From Ancylothrix sp036704045 (lineage in GTDB: Bacteria > Cyanobacteriota > Cyanobacteriia > Cyanobacteriales > Oscillatoriaceae), in assembly GCA_036704045.1 (NCBI GenBank), contig DATNQM010000037.1, forward strand, positions 124,001 to 188,000: DNA of 64,000 nucleotides, written 5' to 3'. The translations under genes were made by a program, and so were the position numbers. Shown here one piece after another: positions 44,713 to 53,648 of this stretch (the stretch's first letter is position 1; each line of letters begins with the position of its first letter). The notes under the pieces were generated by a model. That model was not told the DNA's origin. It searched no databases and worked only from the letters and a program-made list of their open reading frames with translations.

Positions 44713-46650
44713 CTAAATATCCAAATCCATCAAATTCAACTTAGGGCCATAAGTTTCGATAAATTCACGACGAGGGCCAACCCGATCACCCATCAAAATT
44801 GTAAACACCCGGTCAGCTTCCGCCGCATCCTCAATTTCCACACGTTTTAAAGAACGAGTTTCAGGATTCATAGTCGTTGTCCACAACTGTTCCGGCATCA
44901 TTTCACCCAACCCTTTAAAACGTTGGATCGTGTAATTTGCATTTGCCGGCAAACCCTTCAAATGTTCTTGCAACTGCCTATCACTATAGCAATATAGATG
45001 ATTCCGGCCCCGTTCCACTTTATACAACGGAGGACAAGCAATATAAATGAAACCCTGTTCAACTAAAGCCCGTTGATAGCGGTAAAAGAAAGTGAGCAAC
45101 AAAGTGCGGATGTGAGCGCCGTCTACATCAGCATCAGTCATAATAATAATATTATGATAACGCAATTGTGAGGAATCAAACTCTTCTCCCTTCACCCCCA
45201 AACCCAACGCCGTAATCAGCGCTTGAATTTCCGTATTTTTGTAGATTTTGGCATCATCGGTTTTTTCGATATTCAAAATCTTACCCCGCAAAGGCAAAAT
45301 CGCCTGAGTTCGCCGGTCACGTCCTTGTTTCGCGGAACCGCCTGCGGAATCCCCTTCTACAATATATATCTCACTTTCCGAAGGGTCTTTAGAACTACAA
45401 TCAGCCAACTTACCCGGTAAAGGAGAAGACTCCAAAACCGACTTCCGACGAACCAATTCCCGCGCGTGGCGCGCCGCTTCCGCAGCCTTAAAAGCCTGAA
45501 TAGCCTTCTCTAAAATCGCATCAGCAATCTGAGGACGAAACTCCAGATACTCGGTGAGATGTTCGCCCACCATAGAATCTACAATACCTCGGACTTCTGT
45601 ATTACCTAACTTTGTTTTAGTCTGCCCTTCAAATTCTGGATCGGGCACCTTTACAGAAATCACAGCAGTTAAGCCTTCCCGCACGTTCTCACCACCGAGA
45701 TTAGGCTCATTTTCTTTTAGCTTATTACGTTTGCGAGCAAAAGCATTCATCGTCCGAGTTAAAACTGCTTTTAAACCCTCTAAATGCGTTCCCCCATCAA
45801 TAGTACGAATATTATTTGCAAAACCCAAAACGTTATCGGAGTAAGCATCTACACACCATTGCAAAGCAACTTCAATTTGAATGTTACTGCGTTCTCCTTG
45901 AATATAAATAATTTCTTCGTGGAGTGCTTGCTTATCCACATTCATGTAAGCAATATACTCGCGGATACCACCCTCATAACAATAGGTTTCAATGCGAGGT
46001 TCATTGTTTTTTAGTAAATGTAAACGGTGATCACTAAAAGTGATTTTTACCCCCGCATTCAAATAACCCAACTCCCGTAACCGGCTCGCCAGAGTCGTAT
46101 AATCAAACTCAATACCATTGGCAAAAATTTCTGTATCTGGCAAAAAACGAATCTGCGTACCAGTCCGATTTCCGCTATTAGGTTTCGCCACCAATTCAGT
46201 TTTAGGATTTCCCCGTTCGTAGCGTTGGGTATAAACTTTATTATCCCGCCAGACGGTTACCTCCACCCATTCCGACAGCGCATTAACCACCGAAACCCCT
46301 ACCCCGTGTAATCCCCCAGAAACTTTGTACCCACCACCGCCAAACTTACCACCGGCGTGTAGTACAGTCAAAACGGTTTCCAAAGCAGACTTACCAGTTT
46401 TTGAGTGAGTATCTACTGGAATTCCCCGACCATCATCGGTTACAGTAACAGAACCATCGGGATTAAGTTCAACCTCAATATGCGTGCAATAACCCGCCAG
46501 TGCTTCATCGATGGAGTTATCCACAACCTCGTACACTAAATGATGGAGTCCTCGCGGGCCGGTCGTCCCAATGTACATCCCCGGTCGTTTGCGAACCGCC
46601 TCCAGACCTTCCAAAACCTGAATCTGATCGGCGCTGTAACTGCTGGTCAT
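44713..46650 (-). CDS. gyrB: DNA gyrase subunit B
   Basis: GyrB is the ATPase subunit of gyrase, which introduces negative supercoils. The 645-residue protein has the GHKL ATPase domain with EVVDNSIDEALAGYC, DDGRGIPVD and GGLHGVGVSVVNALS. The transducer follows, then the TOPRIM domain with EGDSAGGSAKQGRDRRTQAILPLRGKILN and the metal-binding TDADVDGAHIRTLLLTFFYR. The tail has RFKGLGEMMPEQLWTTTMNPE. Length is normal and no intein is present. It is transcribed divergently from miaA. Confidence 0.98.
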   Translation of the reverse strand: MTSSYSADQIQVLEGLEAVRKRPGMYIGTTGPRGLHHLVYEVVDNSIDEALAGYCTHIEVELNPDGSVTVTDDGRGIPVDTHSKTGKSALETVLTVLHAGGKFGGGGYKVSGGLHGVGVSVVNALSEWVEVTVWRDNKVYTQRYERGNPKTELVAKPNSGNRTGTQIRFLPDTEIFANGIEFDYTTLASRLRELGYLNAGVKITFSDHRLHLLKNNEPRIETYCYEGGIREYIAYMNVDKQALHEEIIYIQGERSNIQIEVALQWCVDAYSDNVLGFANNIRTIDGGTHLEGLKAVLTRTMNAFARKRNKLKENEPNLGGENVREGLTAVISVKVPDPEFEGQTKTKLGNTEVRGIVDSMVGEHLTEYLEFRPQIADAILEKAIQAFKAAEAARHARELVRRKSVLESSPLPGKLADCSSKDPSESEIYIVEGDSAGGSAKQGRDRRTQAILPLRGKILNIEKTDDAKIYKNTEIQALITALGLGVKGEEFDSSQLRYHNIIIMTDADVDGAHIRTLLLTFFYRYQRALVEQGFIYIACPPLYKVERGRNHLYCYSDRQLQEHLKGLPANANYTIQRFKGLGEMMPEQLWTTTMNPETRSLKRVEIEDAAEADRVFTILMGDRVGPRREFIETYGPKLNLMDLDI

Positions 46651-46855
46651 ATAAAACTAGCTCCTGTAATGGCCTTGAAGCCCCCTCGGACTTCAAAAAG
46701 ACAAATCATAACAAAATTTTAGCATAAAAGCCTTACAGACGCATTAAACCCCATTTCCTGAAAATTTTATCGAAGGGATGGAATAATTAAATTATCAATT
46801 TTTGATTTTTTAGTAATTCTTAATTACTTCACAGTCCCCCAGTCTCAGTCTCCTC

Positions 46856-47764
46856 ATGTTACCCAAACTGATCGTTATTTGTGGCTCAACAGCCACCGGC
46901 AAAACAGAAACCTCAATAGCACTGGCAAAACAATTAAACTCTGTCATCCTCAGTGCCGATTCGCGTTGCGTTTATAAAGAGTTTAACATTGGCACAGCCA
47001 AACCGAACGCCACCGACCAACAAAGTATCCCCCATCACCTTATCGATATTTGCGACCCCACTGAAACCCTTACGGTCGCAGATTATCAACACCAAGCCCA
47101 ACAGCTGATCTCTCAGTACCACCAAAAAGGCATAATTCCCCTATTAGTCGGAGGCACCGGCCTCTACATCAAAGCCATTGTACGCGGTTTAAAAATTCCT
47201 AGAGTTGGGCCCCATCCAGCTTTGCGAACTCAACTACAATCTTTAGGTCAACATCAACTTTATGCCATTTTGCAACAAATCGATAGCGTTGCTGCCCAAA
47301 AAATCCACCCCAATGATCCTGTTAGAACTTTGCGCGCCCTAGAAGTATTTTATGTCACCGGCCGACCAATTTCTGAACAACAAGGAGAAAATCCACCGCC
47401 TTATCAAATTTTACAAATAGGTTTAGATTGTCAGCCTGAACTTTTACAAAAACGTATCGAAGATCGTACTGAAAAAATGTTAGATGCCGGTTGGGTAGAT
47501 GAAGTTAACTATTTAGGCAATAAATATGGCTGGGATCTTCCCTTACTTGCTACTCTCGGTTATCAAGAAATCAAACAATATTTAATGGGTGAACTTAGTT
47601 TTGAAGCAGCTAAAGATTTAATTATTCTGCATACCCGCCAATTTGCAAAGCGTCAGAGGACTTGGTTTCGCGCCATTTCACAAATTCAATGGCTAGATGC
47701 CGGTGAGCATAATTTATCCGAAAAAATTTATTTGTTAGTAGAGGATTTTTTAAACCAACCATAA
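46856..47764 (+). CDS. miaA: tRNA dimethylallyltransferase
   Basis: MiaA adds the isopentenyl group from DMAPP to the N6 of A37 in tRNAs reading UNN codons. The 302-residue protein has the P-loop VICGSTATGKTETSIALA (residues 6-23), the catalytic-region SADSRCVYKEFNIGTAKP, PHHLIDICDPTE, LVGGTGLYIKAIVRG and the tRNA-recognition segment RTLRALEVFYVTGRPIS. The C-terminal FAKRQRTWFR is also diagnostic. Its ATG is at 46856, about 205 bases from the divergent gyrB start. Confidence 0.96.
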   Translation: MLPKLIVICGSTATGKTETSIALAKQLNSVILSADSRCVYKEFNIGTAKPNATDQQSIPHHLIDICDPTETLTVADYQHQAQQLISQYHQKGIIPLLVGGTGLYIKAIVRGLKIPRVGPHPALRTQLQSLGQHQLYAILQQIDSVAAQKIHPNDPVRTLRALEVFYVTGRPISEQQGENPPPYQILQIGLDCQPELLQKRIEDRTEKMLDAGWVDEVNYLGNKYGWDLPLLATLGYQEIKQYLMGELSFEAAKDLIILHTRQFAKRQRTWFRAISQIQWLDAGEHNLSEKIYLLVEDFLNQP

Positions 47765-48696
47765 CTTATGAATTTTTTTGCCTTTCCTCAAACTGTCCTC
47801 ATCTTTATTTCCTTGATATAACTAGCTATTTTATATGAAAAACCTACTAAAATTAAAGTTTTAATGTTCAAGTCATTTCTTTTTCATTTCCTCTATTTTC
47901 TAAAGAACTAAAAATAGATATAAATATATTTCAGCACACAAAAAAACCTGTTAAATATTGGTTTCAAAACTTCAATGCCTGAATTTTTAACATATAAGTT
48001 AAATCAAATAATCTCATTTATTAAACAACTATCACTATTTATGATTAGCCGCAAAACTTAAATACAGTTACAGCAAAACTTAGTATAAAAAAGAGAAAAA
48101 ATAGCCCAAAACAACAAAAAAAGAAAACCCAACCACTAGCAGAAAATCATAAATTAAACATACATCAGCATTCTCCCAGAAATGAAACCTCAAAAAAAGC
48201 ACACAAAAAGCTAAAAATAAAAAACCTTACCCTTTGAAATAAATGTTTAGAAACCACCCCAGAAAAACAAAAGGTGAAATGATATAGTTTAAAAAATAAA
48301 TACAAATACCAGCAGCGTCAGCAAAAGCACTTTATAGCTTATTTGGCCTAGCCAAACTAAATAAAAGGGCATTGACTGGGAATAATCAGACAGTTAGGGT
48401 GCATCAAAAAATAGCCAACACACCGGCAACACCAAAAAGGAGGCCATCAAGCAGCAACGCAGAGATGGGCTGATTTATAGCAAACAAATAAAAGTCCGCA
48501 TCCCCCAAAAACAAAACCTTCAGACAATACAGACAAGAGTTTGGGAGTAAAAGAATGGCAAAAAATAACCATTCCAGCCAACAAAACAACCAACCCCGAC
48601 ATCTGCACAGCAAAAAACCATCAAAAAAAACAAACATCAAAAAAGCCAACATAGTCTTAAAAAAGTAGCCGGTGTAAAAATAATGGGATACTAACA
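47765..48696. other. 932-base AT-rich region without recognised gene
   Basis: The region is strongly A-rich on the plus strand, especially 48000-48370, with C favoured over G toward its right end. A 97-codon leucine/phenylalanine-rich frame on the minus strand (48404-48697) begins with TTG exactly at the neighbouring gene start and is judged a by-product of A/C-rich composition. No promoter, riboswitch or tRNA was recognised. Confidence 0.45.
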
Positions 48697-51600
48697 ATGA
48701 AACTTCGTATAAAAACTTTATTAATTGTAGGAGCAGCCCTAGTAACCTTAAACGTTGTGCTATCGGCTACCGCCTCAACAATTTTATTGAGAGACTTTCA
48801 AAAACTAGAAGACCAAGGAGTAAGAAAAGACCTAGCCAGGGCCCTTGACACCATCAACGACGACCTATCAAACCTAGATACCCTAGCCCAAGACCAAGCC
48901 CTATGGGATGACACCTACAACTTTATCAGCCAAGCCAAAGCAAAAAACCCAAACGCCCAAGAATTTATACGTTCAAACTTTGGCGATACAACCTTTAACC
49001 AACTTAGACTAAACGCCTTAATATTGCTAGATATTCAAGGAAAAATTCTTTATAGCAAAGGCTACAACCTTAACAAACAAAAAGCCGTACCCCTTCCCAA
49101 GAGTTTACAACAACACCTCAAAATCAACAGTCCCCTACTGGTAAAACCCAACTCAAAAAACCGAATAGCCGGCATCTTGATGTTACCAGAAGGCCCCATT
49201 CTCATAGCCTCCCAAGCAATCCTCACCAGCGAAGGCACAGGCCCAAGTCGCGGTACCCTAATCATGGGTCGATATTTAGACGCCGAAGAACTGAAAAGGC
49301 TTGCCGAAATGACCCAGCTATCAGTAACCCTCCACCCCAACAACGATAGTGACCCAGACATCAAAATTGCCAGAAACGCCATAAAAGAATTAAAACCCAC
49401 ACCCCTACCGCAAAAGCACAAACGTCAGATCCAACTCAAAAGCGATCCCAAAATTTTAGTTAAACCCACCACCCGCATAGCCGGACAAAAAGGCGAAAGA
49501 ATAGCCGGTTATGCACTATTGCCAGACCTTTACGGCCAACCGGCCTTTATGCTGAGAGTAGACTTTAACAGAGACATCTACCAACAAGGAAAACTCAGCG
49601 TTCGTTATTTCACCCTTTCCCTGCTGACCGTTGGATTAGTATTCAGCAGCATCACCCTATTACTTTTAGAAAAATTAGTCCTCTCCAGACTAGCAAACCT
49701 CAGCACCAGCGTCAGCCGCATCGCCGACCGAAGGGATCTTTCATTGCGCGTCTCTCTTGTTGGGGAAGACGAACTCTCCAAACTAGCAGAAACCATAAAT
49801 ACCATGCTTTCTGCCATTGAAACAGCCCAACAAGAAAGAGAAGCCAGCGAACAACGCTACCGCTTAATGGCCGAAAACTCCACAGACCTGATCGCCCGCC
49901 TCAGCCCCGATTGCATTTTTCTGTATGCTTCACCGGCCTGCAAAAGCTTACTCGGCTACACCAGCGCCGAACTAATCGGGCGTTCTGCCTTTGATTTTTT
50001 TCATCCCCACGACACCAAAAACATCCACAAAGCCATAGCCATTTTACGCGACCGAGCCGTTACCTACACCGTCAGCTATCGTATTCGTCGAAAAGATGGC
50101 GATTATATTTGGTTTGAAACAACCTCTCGCACAGTTCGAGATAGCACTACCGGCCAAGTTCAAGAACTCGTATCGGTGTCCCGCGATATTACAGGACGCA
50201 AACAAACCGAACAAGAACTAAGGGAAAGTGAAGCATATATACGAGGTTTATACAAGGTCACATCAGCCCGAAAACTCACCTTTGAACAACGTTTACATGG
50301 GCTTGTGACAATGGGCCGGCATCGCTTTGAACTAGAATACGGCATTTTATCTCACATAGATAACGACCGTTACGAAGTCCTAGCAGCCCAATCGCCTGAT
50401 CAGTCAGTGCATCCAGGCGATGTATTTGACTTGCAGCAAACCTATTGCCGAGAAACAGTTTTACAGCGTGAACCGCTTTATTTTGAGTCTGTAATGGTCT
50501 CTCGGTGGCAATATCAACCCATCAAAGCCCCCTTCCGACAAGAAGCCTATATTGGTACTCCCATCGTTGTTGCAGGTCAAGTTTACGGCACCCTTAGTTT
50601 CTTTAGCAGTAAACCACTCAACCGGCCTTTCCGAGCAGTAGACAAAGAACTACTCAAACTCATGGCCCAATGGATAGGCCGAGAACTAGAACGGCAAAAA
50701 GATGCCGAAGATTTGGCCCGCGCCCGCGACCGAGCGATGGAAGCGACGCGAGCAAAAAGTGAATTTTTGGCAACTATGAGCCACGAAATTCGCACACCTA
50801 TGAATGCTGTTATTGGTATGACCGGCATCTTATTAGACACCCCTCTTTCTCCAGAACAACGCGATTTTGTGGAAACAATCCGCACATCTGGGGAATCTCT
50901 CCTCACTATTATTAATGATATTCTTGACTTTTCTAAAATTGAATCTGGAAAATTAGACTTAGAAGAACATCCTTTTAATTTACGTTTTTGTATTGAAGAA
51001 TCTATAGATTTATTAGCCTCAAAAGCCGGTGAAAAAGACATAGAAATGGCTTACATAATTGCCCCAGGAACTCCTGAAAAAATTATAGGAGATGTAACAA
51101 GATTAAGACAAATTTTAGTAAATTTGCTCTCCAATGCCGTCAAATTTACTCCGTCTGGTGAAGTGGTAGTTAACGTCACTTCTACCGAAATAGATTGCGG
51201 GGAAGAAACACCATGCTATGAAATATTATTTGCCGTAAAAGATACCGGCATTGGGATTCCCGAAAACCGCATGGAACGTTTATTTAAATCCTTTAGTCAA
51301 ATTGATTCTTCTGTTAGCCGTCAGTATGGGGGAACAGGATTAGGACTCGCTATCAGTCAGCGTCTTAGCGAAATGATGGGCGGGGGAATGTGGGTAAAAA
51401 GTAAGGGGGTAATTGGTGGTACTCCCCCGGAAGCTTTTAAGAGTTGGAAAGCAGAAATCTTAGGGGAGAATAGCCCTGAAAAAATTAAAGAATCTGCCCA
51501 AGTTGGCTCAATTTTTTATTTCACAGTCCTAGCCCGGTCAGGAGAAGAATATGGGCAAGTTGATTTGGGAGAATGGCAACCGGCATTAGCAGGAAAACGT

Positions 51601-52827
51601 TTATTAATTGTCGAGGATGGAGAAACAACGCGCTGTGGCTTAACAAAACAAGCAGAATCTTGGGGAATGGTGGCAATAGGGGTTTCTTGTGGAACGGAAG
51701 CTAGAACTATTTTTCAAGAAGAACCCGCCTTTGATTTAATATTGGTTGATATGCAATTACCAGACTTATCGGGTTTGGAGTTGGTCGAAGAATTTCGTAG
51801 TTCAGAAAAAGGTCGTTCTTTGCCGATAGTGATGTTGAGTTCTCTACGAAATTCGGAAAATAGATTTACGCCAGAACAGGGTTTAGAGTTTACGGTTTTG
51901 AGTAAGCCGGTGAAACAGTCTCACTTTTATAATGTGCTAATGGGGGTGTTTGGCGGTCAGCGTTTGGAACAGAAGCAATCTTTGATTTATGTAAATTCCC
52001 AAATGGGAGAAAAGTTGCCTTTGCGAATTTTGCTTGCAGAAGATAATCCTGTTAATCAAAAGGTGGCTTTATTGACTTTAGAACGAATTGGCTATCGTGC
52101 AGAGGTGGCCGGTAATGGCCTAGAGGTGCTTGACGCTCTCCACCGGCAGCCCTATGATGTGGTTCTAATGGATGTCCAGATGCCGGAAATGGATGGCTTG
52201 GCGGCTGCTCGTCACATTTGCCAGTTATGGCCGACTTCATCGCGCCCTAGAATCATTGCAATGACGGCAAATGCTATGCAGGGCGACCGTGAGGAGTGTA
52301 TCGAGGCGGGAATGGATGATTATATTACTAAGCCTATCCGCATGGATGAGTTGGTTAAAGCTTTGGGTGAATGTAAGCCGCTTTCAAGAAGTCTGGAGGT
52401 TTCTGACTCATCTGCGGGGATTGTTGAAACTCAGGGGGATAGCCAGATGTTAGGTGAAAATAGTTCTATTGGTAATGTTCTCTCGACCGATGAGGTGCCT
52501 TTGTTAGATCAGAAAATGTTGGCATCTTTGCGGGATCTTGATGCTTTGGAAGAGGTGATTGAGATTTATTTGGAGAATGTACCGCAGTTGTTTGCTAATA
52601 TTCATGCGGCTATTGAAGCGGGGGATGCACCGGCTTTGCGAACGGCGGCTCATTCTTTAAAGTCTACCAGTGGCACAATGGGTGCTAGTTCTATGTTTGA
52701 ATTATGCCAACATTTAGAAACTATGGGAAAAAAAGGTATTATACCTGATTCTCCTGAAGTTGTCAAGAACATTGAGGCGGAATTTGAAAAGGTGAAGGCG
52801 GCGCTGTTGGCTGAGGTTGGCGCGTAG
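48697..52827 (+). CDS. Membrane hybrid histidine kinase (CHASE4-HAMP-PAS-GAF-HK-REC-REC-HPt)
   Basis: The 1376-residue protein has two membrane segments (about 7-30 and 300-322) flanking an extracytoplasmic CHASE4-type sensor domain with ALWDDTYNFI. HAMP (about 325-380, RRDLSLRVSLVGEDELSKL), PAS (about 390-500) and GAF (about 520-665) follow. HisKA has MSHEIRTPMNAVIGM (His696) and HATPase_c has NAVKFTPSG, DTGIGIPE and YGGTGLGLAIS. Two receiver domains come next, with phospho-acceptors in LILVDMQLPDLSG and VVLMDVQMPEMDG. A C-terminal HPt domain has TAAHSLKSTSGTMGA. It is a complete internal phosphorelay. Base composition switches from C-rich to G-rich on the coding strand along the gene. Confidence 0.94.
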   Translation: MKLRIKTLLIVGAALVTLNVVLSATASTILLRDFQKLEDQGVRKDLARALDTINDDLSNLDTLAQDQALWDDTYNFISQAKAKNPNAQEFIRSNFGDTTFNQLRLNALILLDIQGKILYSKGYNLNKQKAVPLPKSLQQHLKINSPLLVKPNSKNRIAGILMLPEGPILIASQAILTSEGTGPSRGTLIMGRYLDAEELKRLAEMTQLSVTLHPNNDSDPDIKIARNAIKELKPTPLPQKHKRQIQLKSDPKILVKPTTRIAGQKGERIAGYALLPDLYGQPAFMLRVDFNRDIYQQGKLSVRYFTLSLLTVGLVFSSITLLLLEKLVLSRLANLSTSVSRIADRRDLSLRVSLVGEDELSKLAETINTMLSAIETAQQEREASEQRYRLMAENSTDLIARLSPDCIFLYASPACKSLLGYTSAELIGRSAFDFFHPHDTKNIHKAIAILRDRAVTYTVSYRIRRKDGDYIWFETTSRTVRDSTTGQVQELVSVSRDITGRKQTEQELRESEAYIRGLYKVTSARKLTFEQRLHGLVTMGRHRFELEYGILSHIDNDRYEVLAAQSPDQSVHPGDVFDLQQTYCRETVLQREPLYFESVMVSRWQYQPIKAPFRQEAYIGTPIVVAGQVYGTLSFFSSKPLNRPFRAVDKELLKLMAQWIGRELERQKDAEDLARARDRAMEATRAKSEFLATMSHEIRTPMNAVIGMTGILLDTPLSPEQRDFVETIRTSGESLLTIINDILDFSKIESGKLDLEEHPFNLRFCIEESIDLLASKAGEKDIEMAYIIAPGTPEKIIGDVTRLRQILVNLLSNAVKFTPSGEVVVNVTSTEIDCGEETPCYEILFAVKDTGIGIPENRMERLFKSFSQIDSSVSRQYGGTGLGLAISQRLSEMMGGGMWVKSKGVIGGTPPEAFKSWKAEILGENSPEKIKESAQVGSIFYFTVLARSGEEYGQVDLGEWQPALAGKRLLIVEDGETTRCGLTKQAESWGMVAIGVSCGTEARTIFQEEPAFDLILVDMQLPDLSGLELVEEFRSSEKGRSLPIVMLSSLRNSENRFTPEQGLEFTVLSKPVKQSHFYNVLMGVFGGQRLEQKQSLIYVNSQMGEKLPLRILLAEDNPVNQKVALLTLERIGYRAEVAGNGLEVLDALHRQPYDVVLMDVQMPEMDGLAAARHICQLWPTSSRPRIIAMTANAMQGDREECIEAGMDDYITKPIRMDELVKALGECKPLSRSLEVSDSSAGIVETQGDSQMLGENSSIGNVLSTDEVPLLDQKMLASLRDLDALEEVIEIYLENVPQLFANIHAAIEAGDAPALRTAAHSLKSTSGTMGASSMFELCQHLETMGKKGIIPDSPEVVKNIEAEFEKVKAALLAEVGA

Positions 52828-52902
52828 GGGCATTCCTAGGGGAGGTTAGGCGAAGGGGGCGAGCACGGGGGCCCCGCCCCTACGGGGTTGTTTACAGTTG
52901 CC

Positions 52903-53139
52903 TTAAAATTTGTTTAAATCAATACCCGCTTCTTTTGCAAAGGCTTGGATGCCTTTGAGGTTAAGGGTTTTGAGGGCTTTGGTGGAAATGTGGAGTTTAA
53001 CGAAGCGGTTGCCTTGGGGCCACCAGATGCGTTTCCATTGAAGGTTAACTTCTTGTAGGCGGTGTGTGCGCCGGTGGGAGTGAGATACGGCAAATCCGTT
53101 ATTGGCTTTTTTGCCTGTGAGTTGACATTGGCGTGCCAT
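52903..53139 (-). CDS. rpmB: Large ribosomal subunit protein bL28
   Basis: The 78-residue basic protein is bL28 of the 50S subunit. It shows the family start MARQCQLTGKKANNGFAVSHSHRRTHR, then NLQWKRIWWPQGNRFVKLHISTKALKTL. It ends KGIQAFAKEAGIDLNKF. The ATG at 53139 is chosen; the frame stays open 13 codons upstream, but homologues start here. No zinc-binding Cys set beyond the single N-terminal cysteine is seen. A GC-rich patch with GGGGCCCC at 52868-52875 lies downstream, between this gene and the convergent hybrid kinase. Confidence 0.96.
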   Translation of the reverse strand: MARQCQLTGKKANNGFAVSHSHRRTHRLQEVNLQWKRIWWPQGNRFVKLHISTKALKTLNLKGIQAFAKEAGIDLNKF

Positions 53140-53648
53140 GCTTGTCTCCTGGTTTGCTTTTTGCTTTTTTGGGTGCAACCTCCTATTTTACCTTGAGACG
53201 GTGGTTTGGGTAAAGGGGTTAGAGATGGAGGTTGTTTACATAACTTATGTTGATGATGGTTTAAGCTTGGTTTTTAATGATATTGCTTTCATCAAGCAGT
53301 AACATTTTTTAGAAGAAATATCGTCTAATAATCAAAAAATGTGATTTTCGTTTAATTTTTTTTGTTAAAAAGCCGGAAATTATTAATATTTTAATTTTGA
53401 GATAAGTAGAAGAACTTAATTATTTGTAGGATGGGTTAAGCGTAAGCGCAACCCATCAAAGTCCCTCAAAAGTTGGGTTTCGTTCCTTAAGCCAACCTAC
53501 ATTACCTAGAATTTAATTAAGTTAACTTACTTATTTGATGAAAATCAGATATCATCTCTTACTTTTTACTAACTCATTAAATAACAAAAAATCCCCCTCA
53601 CCTTTTAAAAAATGGCGAGGAGGAAAAGAGAGACAAATATTTAAAAAA
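53140..53648. other. Intergenic region with GTTGGGTT-type hairpin repeats
   Basis: No gene is visible. At about 53430-53515 two units occur: GATGGGTT-AAGCGTAAGCGC-AACCCATC, an 8-bp-stem hairpin, and AGTTGGGTTTCGTTCC followed by AGCCAACCTAC. Both resemble the dispersed cyanobacterial intergenic repeat based on GTTGGGTT/AACCCAAC. A CCTCACC...GGCGAGG hairpin near 53594-53620 may terminate htpG. Confidence 0.6.

Noticed and set aside
48404..48697. 97-codon Leu/Phe-rich minus-strand frame
   Set aside because: Starts with TTG exactly at the neighbouring kinase start and owes its length and hydrophobicity to A/C-rich composition of the plus strand.
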